From assembly GCF_004005475.1 (NCBI RefSeq), contig NZ_RZTZ01000005.1, positions 310,001-374,000 on the forward strand: a DNA stretch of 64,000 nt. The letters are read 5' to 3'. The stretch comes from Niallia taxi. GTDB lineage: Bacteria > Bacillota > Bacilli > Bacillales > Cytobacillaceae. The notes under the pieces are model-generated. The model searched no databases. It saw nothing but the letters and a program-made list of their open reading frames with translations, and had not been told where the DNA came from. The position numbers and the translations under genes were made by a program. The stretch's first letter is position 1; every line of letters begins with the position of its first letter. Shown piece by piece: positions 1-7,389 of the stretch.

Positions 1-160
1 CGATTAGCTTCCCGGTTTCATCCCGTGCTCCTGCCCAGAAATTACATCTTTCAAATAAGGCAGGATAATCCTTGTCCCGTCTGCCCCAGCCGACAGCCTC
101 CCGCAAATCTGGGACTTCATTATCCTGAATCGAAAGATTGACTATTATTTGCACCTGCAT
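1..160 (-). CDS. GNAT-family N-acetyltransferase, N-terminal fragment
   Basis: The gene runs off the left edge; only about 53 N-terminal residues are visible. The segment PDLREAVGWGRRDKDYP followed by an aromatic NFWAGARDE stretch is typical of the N-terminus of Gcn5-related acetyltransferases of the small YjcF/GNAT type, which transfer acetyl from acetyl-CoA to an amine; the substrate cannot be told. The start is ambiguous: ATG at 160 lies 4 bases behind a GGAG, while an in-frame GTG at 169 lies behind AGGA. The acetyl-CoA binding motif lies outside the window, so the family call rests on N-terminal resemblance only. Confidence 0.6.
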   Translation of the reverse strand, partial: MQVQIIVNLSIQDNEVPDLREAVGWGRRDKDYPALFERCNFWAGARDETGKLI

Positions 161-301
161 TCGCTCCACACCATTCCTAAAAACCCTGCTATAAAGCTAT
201 TATAAAGGAATAAATTTAGGTCACCGACTATTTTTTTGCAAAAATAGAATCTTTATGAAGATCCATTCGTATAGTTACATCATGAGAGTGGGGTGATTAG
301 C

Positions 302-685
302 ATGGGAAAAACAAAAACAGTCATGACAGGCATTTTATCAACGGCTGTCCTTATTGGTATTACAGGCTGCAGCAGCAGTGGAACAGCGACAGGCAATTCA
401 AACAGCAATAGTGATATCCCGCCAGTACCAGATGATACGAACTGTACAAATTGGGAATGGGATGATGATGATGGCGTTTGGGAATGTGAGGACAGCAATT
501 CCCGCTATTACGGCCATTATTTTTATGGCGGAAAATATTATAATTCCAAGTCATCCTTGTTGAAAAATACAAGCTACAAGAAGCAACAGCAATCAAGCAG
601 CTCCAGTTCGAGTGTGAGCGGCGGTAGTGACTCTACAAACAAAAGCAGTGGCTTCGGAAGCGGGAAGAAGAGCTACGGAGGCTAA
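302..685 (+). CDS. Putative lipoprotein, acidic/serine-rich (DUF1190-like position)
   Basis: A 127-residue secreted lipoprotein: a short basic N-terminus, hydrophobic helix and lipobox ITGC are followed by a Ser/Asn-rich linker, an acidic Trp/Cys segment (NWEWDDDDGVWECED), a Tyr-rich segment and a Ser-rich basic tail. ATG 302 is preferred over ATG 293 because GGGGTG sits 9 bases upstream of it. It heads a tight same-strand run with a DUF350 protein and an ATP-grasp enzyme. In enterobacteria, DUF1190 lipoproteins (YgiB, YjfM) sit beside glutathionylspermidine-synthase-like genes (YgiC, YjfC), so the position suggests a functional analogue, but I see no convincing sequence match to DUF1190. Two cysteines in the middle could form a disulfide. 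Confidence 0.7.
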   Translation: MGKTKTVMTGILSTAVLIGITGCSSSGTATGNSNSNSDIPPVPDDTNCTNWEWDDDDGVWECEDSNSRYYGHYFYGGKYYNSKSSLLKNTSYKKQQQSSSSSSSVSGGSDSTNKSSGFGSGKKSYGG

Positions 686-710
686 TTAATGTTAGAGAGG
701 AAGTGTAAAT

Positions 711-1109
711 GTGAACTTATATCTTAATTTCGGTTCTTATTTAGGAGTAGCAATCTTGCTGCTTGTCATCGGTATTCTGTTATTTATGTTAAGTACACCA
801 AAAATAAATGAAATGAGGCTTATCGCTGAAAAAAACGTCAGTGCAGCACTGTTGCTTGGCGGTAAGGTGATTGGACTTGCGATTGTATTAGGAGCGGCAG
901 CTGAATATTCTGTTTCACTTATAGATATGGCAATCTGGGGGGCAATCGGAATTGTATCGCAAATTATCGTATTTGTGCTGGCAGAGGTTGTGACAATCCG
1001 CTTTAGCATCAGCAATGCTATTAAAGAAGATAATCGGGCAGTCGGTGTTATGCTGTTTTCATTGTCGCTTGCAATTGGCTGGATTGTGGCGAAATGTCTG
1101 TCCTATTAA
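711..1109 (+). CDS. DUF350 family membrane protein (YjfL-like)
   Basis: A 132-residue integral membrane protein with four predicted helices and almost no soluble part. The layout (about 15-35, 50-70, 75-100, 110-130) and the pattern of small residues match the DUF350/YjfL family, whose members accompany glutathionylspermidine-synthase-like ATP-grasp proteins. Biochemical function is unknown. It starts with GTG at 711 behind GAGAGG, 25 bases after the lipoprotein gene and 15 bases before the next gene, so it is probably cotranscribed. Confidence 0.75.
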   Translation: MNLYLNFGSYLGVAILLLVIGILLFMLSTPKINEMRLIAEKNVSAALLLGGKVIGLAIVLGAAAEYSVSLIDMAIWGAIGIVSQIIVFVLAEVVTIRFSISNAIKEDNRAVGVMLFSLSLAIGWIVAKCLSY

Positions 1110-1124
1110 TGAAGGAGATGCAAA

Positions 1125-1580
1125 GTGAAGAAACTGACGTATTTTATTGATAAAGGAAACGGCCAATACGACCCGTTTTATGAATATGATGTTCGGGATG
1201 TCGGTGTTGATGAGCTCTATGCAAGGCAATTATGCACATACCTCATCTTAAGAGGACAGCAATATGAGCTTGTTTCCAATGAGATGGATGGCAATGAAGA
1301 GATACTCGTTATCGAGGATAGAGGCAGAAATGTATCGGTTCTCGATGAAAAGAGCTACAGAGGCCAAGGTATTCATATAGAGTTCAGGAACCATCTGGAA
1401 GCAGATAACTATAAGCTAATATCTCATATCCCGATTGCAAGCCATTTTGAGGTAATCCGCTATTTACTGAAGGATATCATTGATGTGCCTAATGTTGGTC
1501 AAATGGAGGTATCATCAACAGAAATCGATGAGGACAGAGGCGTTTATGTCTTGTACGTAAAGGATTTGGAGGAGGAGTAA
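1125..1580 (+). CDS. Conserved hypothetical protein in the ATP-grasp operon
   Basis: A 151-residue soluble acidic protein starting with GTG behind a strong AAGGAG. It begins KKLTYFIDKGNGQYDPFYEYDV and has no signal peptide, membrane segment or cofactor motif that I recognise. It lies between the DUF350 gene (15-base gap) and the ATP-grasp gene (2-base gap), so translation is probably coupled and the product likely works with the ATP-grasp enzyme. In enterobacterial clusters the comparable extra gene is yjfK (DUF2491), but I cannot establish homology by eye. Confidence 0.7.
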   Translation: MKKLTYFIDKGNGQYDPFYEYDVRDVGVDELYARQLCTYLILRGQQYELVSNEMDGNEEILVIEDRGRNVSVLDEKSYRGQGIHIEFRNHLEADNYKLISHIPIASHFEVIRYLLKDIIDVPNVGQMEVSSTEIDEDRGVYVLYVKDLEEE

Positions 1581-1582
1581 GG

Positions 1583-2812
1583 ATGGATCGCCATATAATG
1601 AACAGAAGGCGCTTCTATTCACAAATAGACAGCTTTTGGGCAGACCTGTATGGGGAGGAGTATGCCCTTTATGATATGCACTTGCTAGAAAGAAAAGAGG
1701 TCGAAAAGATCCGTCTTATCAGTGAAAGGGTTGGTCATATTTTCTTCAAGGCATGGAGGCTTTTGAAGGAGGTACCAGACAGAACGTTTCGGGAAATGGG
1801 CTTCCCGGAGGAAGTGTTTTCCTTCCTGCGCCTTGAAACGATAGAGCAGGCCAGCGTCATTTCAAGGCTAGATTTAATTCCTTATAACAACAGCTATAAA
1901 TGCATTGAAATCAACGCAGATACGCCAACCTTTATTAAGGAGCTGTTTTCCACAAATGCCGAAGTTTGTGCTGAGTTCCATGTGGAAAATCCAAATGCAG
2001 GCATGGAGGAGGCATTAGGAAAAGCTGTTCGCACCGCGATACAAGCTGCAGCGAAAACAAGTGGCAAGGCCAGTCCAACTGTTGCCTTCACTGCACATGA
2101 TGACAACATCGAAGATAAGGAAACCATACTATATTTACTGGAAATCTCAGAGACAATTGGTACATACATACCGCTGCATATGCTGCAAATTGAAAGAGGA
2201 AAAGGGTTATTTGATGTGGCTGGAAATCAGATTGATATTTTGTACAGACAAACCTTTCCGATTGAAAACCTTATCCTTGATGAGGATGAGGAGGAAAATA
2301 AAATCGGCATTTGGCTGTTAGAGTTAGTCGAGGAAGGAAAGCTGTCCATTATCAATCCTCCGTCCGCATTCCTTCTGCAAAACAAGGCAGTTCAAGCAGT
2401 GATTTGGAGCCTTCATGAGGAACAGCACGCCTTCTTTACAGAAGAAGAGCATCAGTGGATAGAAAATTACTTTTTGCCAACCTATTTAGAGCCAGATCCA
2501 TTTATAGAACGAAACACAGCATATGTGAAAAAGCCGGCATTTGGCAGAGAAGGAGACACTGTTGAAATCTACAAAGGTAGCGGCAAACTATCAACCGCAG
2601 ACCCACAGCAGTCATATACCGACTTCCTGCCAGTCTACCAACAATATGTCGAGCATCCAAAAGCACCAATCAAAACAGAAAAAGGCAAGCAAGAAGCAAA
2701 CCTTCTCGTCGGCAGCTTCCTCCTCGACGGAAAGCCATCAGCCATCGGACTTCGAGCCGGAGGGACGATAACGAATAATTTATCTTATTATCTTCCAGTT
2801 GGCATTGGTTGA
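1583..2812 (+). CDS. Glutathionylspermidine synthase-like ATP-grasp protein (YgiC/YjfC type)
   Basis: A 409-residue ATP-grasp enzyme of the C-terminal glutathionylspermidine synthase family. Diagnostic segments are CIEINADTPTF near residue 110 (compare the YNADTP motif of YgiC) and KPAFGREGDTVEIYKG near residue 315, the nucleotide-binding segment; an ADGG-like GLRAGGTITNNLS lies at the C-terminus. The classical enzyme joins glutathione and spermidine, but stand-alone YgiC-like proteins lack the amidase domain and their acceptor is unknown. Bacilli make bacillithiol rather than glutathione, so a different peptide-type ligation is likely. GGAGGAG lies immediately before ATG 1583. It is the last gene of the four-gene operon. 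Confidence 0.85.
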   Translation: MDRHIMNRRRFYSQIDSFWADLYGEEYALYDMHLLERKEVEKIRLISERVGHIFFKAWRLLKEVPDRTFREMGFPEEVFSFLRLETIEQASVISRLDLIPYNNSYKCIEINADTPTFIKELFSTNAEVCAEFHVENPNAGMEEALGKAVRTAIQAAAKTSGKASPTVAFTAHDDNIEDKETILYLLEISETIGTYIPLHMLQIERGKGLFDVAGNQIDILYRQTFPIENLILDEDEEENKIGIWLLELVEEGKLSIINPPSAFLLQNKAVQAVIWSLHEEQHAFFTEEEHQWIENYFLPTYLEPDPFIERNTAYVKKPAFGREGDTVEIYKGSGKLSTADPQQSYTDFLPVYQQYVEHPKAPIKTEKGKQEANLLVGSFLLDGKPSAIGLRAGGTITNNLSYYLPVGIG

Positions 2813-2836
2813 TAAGTAGGATATTCGATAAAAAGG

Positions 2837-2868
2837 AAAGAGTGGTAGTTGCGAAACTACCACTCTTT
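2837..2868. terminator. Bidirectional rho-independent terminator
   Basis: A perfect 14-bp stem (2837-2850 with 2855-2868) around a 4-base loop, with T-rich flanks in both directions. It closes the ATP-grasp operon and also the convergent small membrane gene, whose stop codon lies in the stem. Confidence 0.9.
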
Positions 2869-3134
2869 TACGTTGCTTTTGGCCTTCTTACAAACACGAA
2901 AGAAGATGATGCAAACAGGAAAAGGAATATGGCAAATAGTCCGTATGCCGCACCCTCAAAACCTCTAATATTCTCAAATCCAATGTAGAACAGCACAATC
3001 GCAATGACTATTGTTGTAAGCCCCGGTAACAACTTTACAAATAAGGATACGCTTTTTTTACTAAGCCACCAAGTAATGAGCAGGATACATATACCTGGAA
3101 TACAGGCTATTAATAATGGACCAAAAAGCATCAT
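2868..3134 (-). CDS. Small membrane protein, three helices (possibly YesK-like)
   Basis: An 88-residue hydrophobic protein with three predicted membrane helices (about residues 2-22, 30-55 and 60-80) and a basic C-terminus. The start at ATG 3134 is chosen because GGAGGG is 7 bases upstream; a TTG at 3149 gives a longer frame that would read through that ribosome site. Size and layout resemble the YesK-like family of Bacillus, but this is a weak call. It is monocistronic and converges on the shared terminator. Confidence 0.65.
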   Translation of the reverse strand: MMLFGPLLIACIPGICILLITWWLSKKSVSLFVKLLPGLTTIVIAIVLFYIGFENIRGFEGAAYGLFAIFLFLFASSSFVFVRRPKAT

Positions 3135-3249
3135 CACTAATCCCTCCAATAATATTTACGCTATATGGATAGTTTAACATAAAATTCCAAATAAACTTGA
3201 GGTTTTATTGGTGTTTTTTTACCAGAAGGATGCTTTAAAGCCCTATTTT

Positions 3250-4158
3250 CTACGAAATAAAAAAAATAATATTATCTTTATCTTGTTGACTAAGATCAGA
3301 AACAGATGTATCTATATAGGTCAGCCATTCCTCCTCTAGCTCTGTCAAAGACTTGTTTAATACAGTGGAAACAGAGGCTTCCAAATTCTCCGTATTATAA
3401 ATTTTGAATAGTTCTTCAAAAGAGTATTGATTAATGATGAATTGGATAAAGGAACCTGCTTCTACATAACTAATCCAAGTTTCATAACTCGTTTGAGTGT
3501 TACCTTCAATACTGAAATAATTCATGGCTGTTTCGGGATTACCCAGTTTACTTAGGCTAATGACCTCTTGTTTCCCCTTAAGATATTTGACAATCTTATC
3601 AGGATTAACAGAGTTATTGGGAAAAACACTTTTATCTGGTTCTAAATAAAACTGCAAAAAAACAGCCAAACCTTCTTGTGTAAGAAAACCATAATTACCA
3701 TAAAACTCATTGTTATCGCTGTTTCCAAACCCAAACAACGTATGTGAAAGCTCATGTACTAATAAATAATTATCACTATACATGTTGTATAATACAACTT
3801 TGTTCTTTTGAGCATAGCTAATTAAATTACTTTTATTAAGCTCGATCATTATTTTCTTTGGTGGAGTATAAGTAGGAGAGTCATTTAACTCCACCATTTT
3901 TTTATAGACTATTTTTAATTCATCTGTAAGTTTATTTATTTTATTAGAGCTTAATCCACTGTTAATGATTACAAACTTCCTGTTTTCATCATTAACGCTT
4001 ATGTTCAGCTCTCTTTGTTCAATAAGCCCATCTTCATTATATGTATCGCTTACAGCTTCGGTTTGTCTATTAACAAGCAGTAAGGCAGCCATAATTAATG
4101 AAATAAGTAATATAATGACTAAACTTCTTTTAAATATGCTGTTCTTCATCTTCAACAA
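3250..4158 (-). CDS. Membrane-anchored zinc metallopeptidase-like protein (HELSH, MA clan)
   Basis: A 302-residue protein with a basic N-terminus and one membrane helix (about 12-30), then an extracytoplasmic domain. It has a clear gluzincin signature: HELSH at 135-139 (two zinc ligands and the catalytic Glu) and QEGLAVF 22 residues later, giving a third ligand at Glu162. This arrangement resembles peptidase_MA-like families rather than thermolysin. A Trp-rich segment follows near the C-terminus. TTG 4158 is used because AAGGA lies 5 bases before it; ATG 4149 is the alternative. It forms an operon with the upstream two-helix gene (8-base gap). A short decayed copy of part of this gene lies at 4572-4605. 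The substrate is unknown. Confidence 0.7.
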   Translation of the reverse strand: MLKMKNSIFKRSLVIILLISLIMAALLLVNRQTEAVSDTYNEDGLIEQRELNISVNDENRKFVIINSGLSSNKINKLTDELKIVYKKMVELNDSPTYTPPKKIMIELNKSNLISYAQKNKVVLYNMYSDNYLLVHELSHTLFGFGNSDNNEFYGNYGFLTQEGLAVFLQFYLEPDKSVFPNNSVNPDKIVKYLKGKQEVISLSKLGNPETAMNYFSIEGNTQTSYETWISYVEAGSFIQFIINQYSFEELFKIYNTENLEASVSTVLNKSLTELEEEWLTYIDTSVSDLSQQDKDNIIFFIS

Positions 4159-4166
4159 TTTAATCC

Positions 4167-4361
4167 TTACCTCTTATGTTTATTTTGATATATATAATCA
4201 TTTGATTTTGCAGAATAATAGTTAGTTATTCCACCAATAATTAATATGGCAAAAGACCCTATTCCAAAACCAATTTGATATTTACCAACAATAATAAACC
4301 CAACCGTACTAATGATTAATAATGTAATCAAAATAATGAAAAAAACCTTAAGTTTATTCAA
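4167..4361 (-). CDS. Small two-helix membrane protein cotranscribed with metallopeptidase
   Basis: A 64-residue protein with two membrane helices (about 5-26 and 32-48) and a basic tail ending NKHKR. It starts with TTG 4361, with AGAGGG 6 bases before it. Its stop codon is 8 bases from the metallopeptidase start on the same strand, so the two are cotranscribed. Its size and pairing suggest a partner or anchor for the peptidase, but that is inference. I do not recognise a family. Confidence 0.55.
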   Translation of the reverse strand: MNKLKVFFIILITLLIISTVGFIIVGKYQIGFGIGSFAILIIGGITNYYSAKSNDYIYQNKHKR

Positions 4362-4571
4362 GCAAATTCCCTCTCAACAAGTTATTTTGACAATCAATAT
4401 ATATATAATATTAACATAAATGTCAAAAAATTAGAAATTAACGAAAAATAACTTTAGTTGATAATGATTGGAATATTAATATCGTGGAATAGTACACGAG
4501 TGTTGTGTAATAAATAGAATGCTTTATTTTGTTTTTGATACTACTATTGAAAATTAAAGTACAATGGAGCT

Positions 4572-4605
4572 ACTTGTTTAGTACAGTGTAAACAGATGCT
4601 TCAAA
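4572..4605 (-). pseudogene. Remnant of a second metallopeptidase-gene copy
   Basis: The roughly 38 bases from 4572 match 3351-3388 inside the metallopeptidase gene with few changes, in the same orientation; both translate on the minus strand as EASV(S/Y)TVLNK. The match ends about where the gntP remnant begins, so this is a rearrangement scar, not a gene. Confidence 0.6.
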
Positions 4606-4801
4606 ATGTTTGGCGCTAGTAACGTTAGCAATAGGCTGTGGCGGTACAATATGCTCCCATGTAAATGATGCTGCATTTTGGATTGTAAAGGAATATTCAG
4701 GCATGACATTAAAAGAAACATTCGGAACATATACCGTTCTTTCGACGATTTCTTCTGTCATTGGACTGGTTTGCACACTGATATTAGACTTATTTGTATA
4801 A
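4606..4801 (+). pseudogene. 3' remnant of a GntP-family gluconate/H+ symporter gene
   Basis: The plus-strand frame encodes about 64 residues ending at a stop at 4799-4801. The segment IGCGGTICSHVNDAAFWIVK followed by EYSGMTLKETFGTY and a terminal hydrophobic helix is the characteristic C-terminus of GntP/GntT gluconate permeases (SHVND-FW-VKEYF in the family). The remaining roughly 380 N-terminal residues are absent: upstream lies metallopeptidase-like DNA and AT-rich sequence. It lies 19 bases before rpiB, so a gntP-rpiB-pfk operon once existed. No start or ribosome site remains. Confidence 0.75.
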
Positions 4802-4820
4802 ATATATCGGAGGGATTACA

Positions 4821-5269
4821 ATGAAAATAGCAATTGGATGTGACCATGGCGGAGATAATTTAAGACCAAGCATTGCGGAATATTTACAGGAATTAGGGCA
4901 TGATGTAATAGAGTATTCACCTAAGTCAGGGGAAAGTACAGACTATCCTCAATATGGAAAAATGGTACAGAAGATGTTGTTGCAAACAAAGTAGACGCGG
5001 GTATCTTAATTTGCGGAACTGGTGTCGGCATATCAATCGCTGCTAATAAGGTTAAAGGAATCCGAGCAGTTGTCTGCAGTGAGCCTGCAACAGCAAGACT
5101 ATCGAAACAGCATAACAATACGAATATTTTAGCCTTTGGCGGCAGAATAGTCGGCAGTGTATTAGCAAAGGAAATCGTGAAGGCATGGTTAGATGCAGAG
5201 TTTGAGGGAGGCAGGCATGCAAGAAGAATTGGCATGATTGCAGATATGGAAGAAGAATCTCTATGCTAA
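4821..5269 (+). pseudogene. rpiB: Ribose-5-phosphate isomerase B-type gene, frameshifted
   Basis: ATG 4821 behind CGGAGGG opens MKIAIGCDHGG, the classic start of RpiB/LacAB isomerases, which interconvert ribose 5-phosphate and ribulose 5-phosphate. The frame is intact to about 4967 (GKMV) and then hits a stop at 4992-4994. In another frame the protein continues EDVVANKVDAGILICGTGVG (active-site region) to the stop at 5267-5269. Inserting one base near 4967 restores a normal 149-residue protein, so a single base has been lost, or there is a sequencing error. It lies 21 bases upstream of the pfk gene. The paralogue may act in a sugar-acid pathway rather than as the housekeeping isomerase. Confidence 0.85.
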
Positions 5270-5290
5270 CAAGGATCGGAGGAATAGGGA

Positions 5291-6232
5291 ATGAAGAAGC
5301 TCGCAGTCATTACGAGCGGCGGTGACGCACCAGGAATGAATGCTGCCCTTTTTGGAGTCGTGAAGGCAGCAGCCAGACATGATATAGAGGTTTTCGGTTG
5401 TGTAAATGGCTATATTGGCATTATTAAAGAAGAATTTATGCTGTTAACAGAAGCAGAGCTATTTAAGGTCATTGATGTTGGCGGAACCATTCTCGGCACC
5501 CAACGATTTCCCGAATTTGCAGAAAAGGAAATCCAGACAAAAGCAGTCGATATCTTAAAGAAGCATGAAATAGATGGGTTAGCTGTAATCGGCGGGGACG
5601 GCAGTTATCATGGAGCAAGGGCTTTGTCGCAATTAGGCTTTCCTGTTGCCGCCATTCCTGGCACGATAGATAATGATATCGCCTTGACTGATATCACACT
5701 CGGCTTTCACACAGCCGTAGAAAATGCGGTGGATGCCATTGATAAAGTAAAAACATCAGCAGCAAGCCATAAACATATTTTCGGGATAGAAGTGATGGGA
5801 CGGCAAGCCTCTGATATTGCGATCTGGGCAGGACTGGCAACTGCCGCTGACGGCATTATCGGAACGAACAACGACTGGAATTTAGAGAAAGTGCTAAAAG
5901 GAATAAAAATGTCTGCTGGAAAAAGCCAAATATATATTTTAGCAGAGGGAGCCATTAGTGCAGATCAATTTAAAGCCGAAATTGAAAGTCACTCTGAATA
6001 TAAAGTCCATCCATTAGTACTTGGTCATATTCAACGAGGCGGTAAACCATCTGTTACAGACCGGATTATGGGGATAAAATTTGGAGAGCAAAGTGTAAAC
6101 ACTCTGCTTGAAGGCAGGACGGGTGTTTGCCTTGCTGTTCAAAACAATCAAATTGTGGAGTTAGAATTGGATAAGGTGCTTCATGCTTCTAATAACAAAC
6201 CGTTTCTTCCTTTTGTATCTCAAAATATTTGA
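5291..6232 (+). CDS. ATP-dependent 6-phosphofructokinase-like protein
   Basis: A 313-residue member of the PfkA family, close to the usual 319. Visible motifs: SGGDAPGMN at 9-17 (ATP site), GGTILGTQRFPEF (sugar/effector loop), IGGDGSYHGA, whose Gly after GGD marks ATP rather than pyrophosphate use, PGTIDNDI with the catalytic Asp, and EVMGRQASDIA. PfkA phosphorylates fructose 6-phosphate. The Q-R-F in place of the common S-A-R and the link to gntP/rpiB remnants suggest a specialised paralogue, perhaps for a sugar-acid or unusual phosphosugar. CGGAGGAATAGGG lies just before ATG 5291. A weak hairpin with seven T (6259-6277) follows the gene. Confidence 0.8.
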   Translation: MKKLAVITSGGDAPGMNAALFGVVKAAARHDIEVFGCVNGYIGIIKEEFMLLTEAELFKVIDVGGTILGTQRFPEFAEKEIQTKAVDILKKHEIDGLAVIGGDGSYHGARALSQLGFPVAAIPGTIDNDIALTDITLGFHTAVENAVDAIDKVKTSAASHKHIFGIEVMGRQASDIAIWAGLATAADGIIGTNNDWNLEKVLKGIKMSAGKSQIYILAEGAISADQFKAEIESHSEYKVHPLVLGHIQRGGKPSVTDRIMGIKFGEQSVNTLLEGRTGVCLAVQNNQIVELELDKVLHASNNKPFLPFVSQNI

Positions 6233-6364
6233 ATTAACAGATTTAAATAATATCCATTCTCTGTAAAGAGTTTTTTTACGTAAGAGCAAAATTTAACTTA
6301 AGAGGAGCATATGAACGGACATTAAAATGTTTAATTTCTCGTAAGCGTTACCAAGTGATCATTT

Positions 6365-6396
6365 AACTCACCAAACCAAGGGTGAGTTTTATTTGT
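6365..6396 (+). terminator. Hairpin terminator in the 6233-6530 gap
   Basis: An 8-bp stem AACTCACC/GGTGAGTT (6365-6372, 6381-6388) is followed by a T-rich stretch. Apart from this and a weaker CTCT/AGAG hairpin with seven T at 6259-6277, the 298-base gap holds no ORF with a ribosome site. Confidence 0.6.
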
Positions 6397-6530
6397 TTTC
6401 TTCGCTGTCATTAAAAGTGTTTTACTATGCTAACATATTAATAAAAATAAAACATGACTAAATACCTATTTTTTATAGCGGGCTAGAACTTTTTTCATAA
6501 AAAATATCCAAATTTTTATAAGATATAGTA

Positions 6531-6552
6531 TTATATGTATGCATACATATAA
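6531..6552. promoter_or_regulatory. Perfect 22-bp palindrome containing a consensus PlcR-box
   Basis: Bases 6531-6552 are perfectly self-complementary. The core TATGTATGCATACATA (6534-6549) fits every fixed position of the PlcR box consensus TATGNANNNNTNCATA. It lies 21 bases before the start of the DUF4352 gene and overlaps likely -10 sequences (TATAGT 6524-6529 or TATAAC 6548-6553). A PlcR-like regulator is encoded at 29.2-30.1 kb, so this is a candidate operator; another regulator that reads AT-rich palindromes is possible. Confidence 0.6.
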
Positions 6553-6573
6553 CTATTAGGGGGAAACAAAGAA

Positions 6574-7221
6574 ATGGCATCAAAGTTAGTACCATGTAAG
6601 GCATGTAATCAAGAAATCGCAAAAGGAGTAAAAAAATGTCCTAATTGCGGTAAGGACCAACGTAACTGGTTTATGAGACACAAATTCTTATCCTTTATTG
6701 GAATAATAATCATTATTGCAGTAATCAGCTCACTTGGTGGTGGGGGCGGAGATGACAAAGCAGCTCCAGCATCTGGAAAAGCTTCTGAAACTAAGTCTGA
6801 TGAGAAAATATATAAAGTAAATGATACTGTAACAGTTGACGATAAAGCAGAAGTAGTTGTAACAAAAGTTGAAGAGAAAGACAATGTTGGGAATGAGTAT
6901 GTAAATAAAGATGTTTCTGATGGCGGTGTATTCGTAGCAGTTCAATTGACAGTGAAAAACGTATCTGACAAGCCACTTAGCATGTTCTCTACACCATCAT
7001 TTAAATTAGTGGATGAGAAAGGTACAGAATACGATGCTGATATTGACGCCTCTTCTAACTATTCGATTGAAACAGATATTGATAACTCCAAGATCGCAAG
7101 TGACCTAAACCCTGGTATTAAGGTAACAGATGTACAAGTATATGAAATCTCTAAAGATGCTTATGCTAAAGGTAAGTGGTATTTATCTATTAGTGGTGAC
7201 GAAAAAGTCGAAATTAAGTAA
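6574..7221 (+). CDS. Zinc-ribbon, single-helix, DUF4352 protein
   Basis: A 215-residue protein: an N-terminal zinc ribbon (CKAC at 8-11, CPNC at 22-25), one membrane helix (about 36-53), a Gly-rich then charged linker, and an extracellular DUF4352 (telokin-like immunoglobulin fold) domain from about 85 to the end, including VFVAVQLTVKNVSDKP and DLNPGIKVTDVQVYEI. The ribbon should be cytoplasmic and the Ig-like domain outside. The function of this common Bacillus architecture is unknown. AGGGGGAA lies 8 bases before ATG 6574. The gene stands alone between terminators and has the palindrome at 6531-6552 directly upstream, so it may be a quorum-regulated surface protein. Confidence 0.85.
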   Translation: MASKLVPCKACNQEIAKGVKKCPNCGKDQRNWFMRHKFLSFIGIIIIIAVISSLGGGGGDDKAAPASGKASETKSDEKIYKVNDTVTVDDKAEVVVTKVEEKDNVGNEYVNKDVSDGGVFVAVQLTVKNVSDKPLSMFSTPSFKLVDEKGTEYDADIDASSNYSIETDIDNSKIASDLNPGIKVTDVQVYEISKDAYAKGKWYLSISGDEKVEIK

Positions 7222-7252
7222 TATAAAAAAGGGCACTGTATTATATAGTGCT

Positions 7253-7287
7253 ATAGGCTGTCGGGAAACTCGACAGCCTATTTTTTT
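7253..7287 (+). terminator. Rho-independent terminator after the DUF4352 gene
   Basis: A perfect 11-bp stem (7253-7263 with 7271-7281) and a run of seven T. Confidence 0.9.
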
Positions 7288-7389
7288 ATTTCCACTCATT
7301 TTCTTTATACTTTCTTTATACTTTTCTAGATAAATTATTTAAACCTGTCATTTATTCTAAGTTCATTATAGCGGAAAGGGCGATTAACA

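Noticed and set aside
4570-4776. Minus-strand frame of 68 residues
   Set aside because: Its end is a metallopeptidase fragment and the rest is the antisense of the gntP remnant, so it is not a gene.
6337-6355. cre-like sequence CGTAAGCGTTACC
   Set aside because: Three mismatches to the consensus and not near a promoter of a sugar gene.
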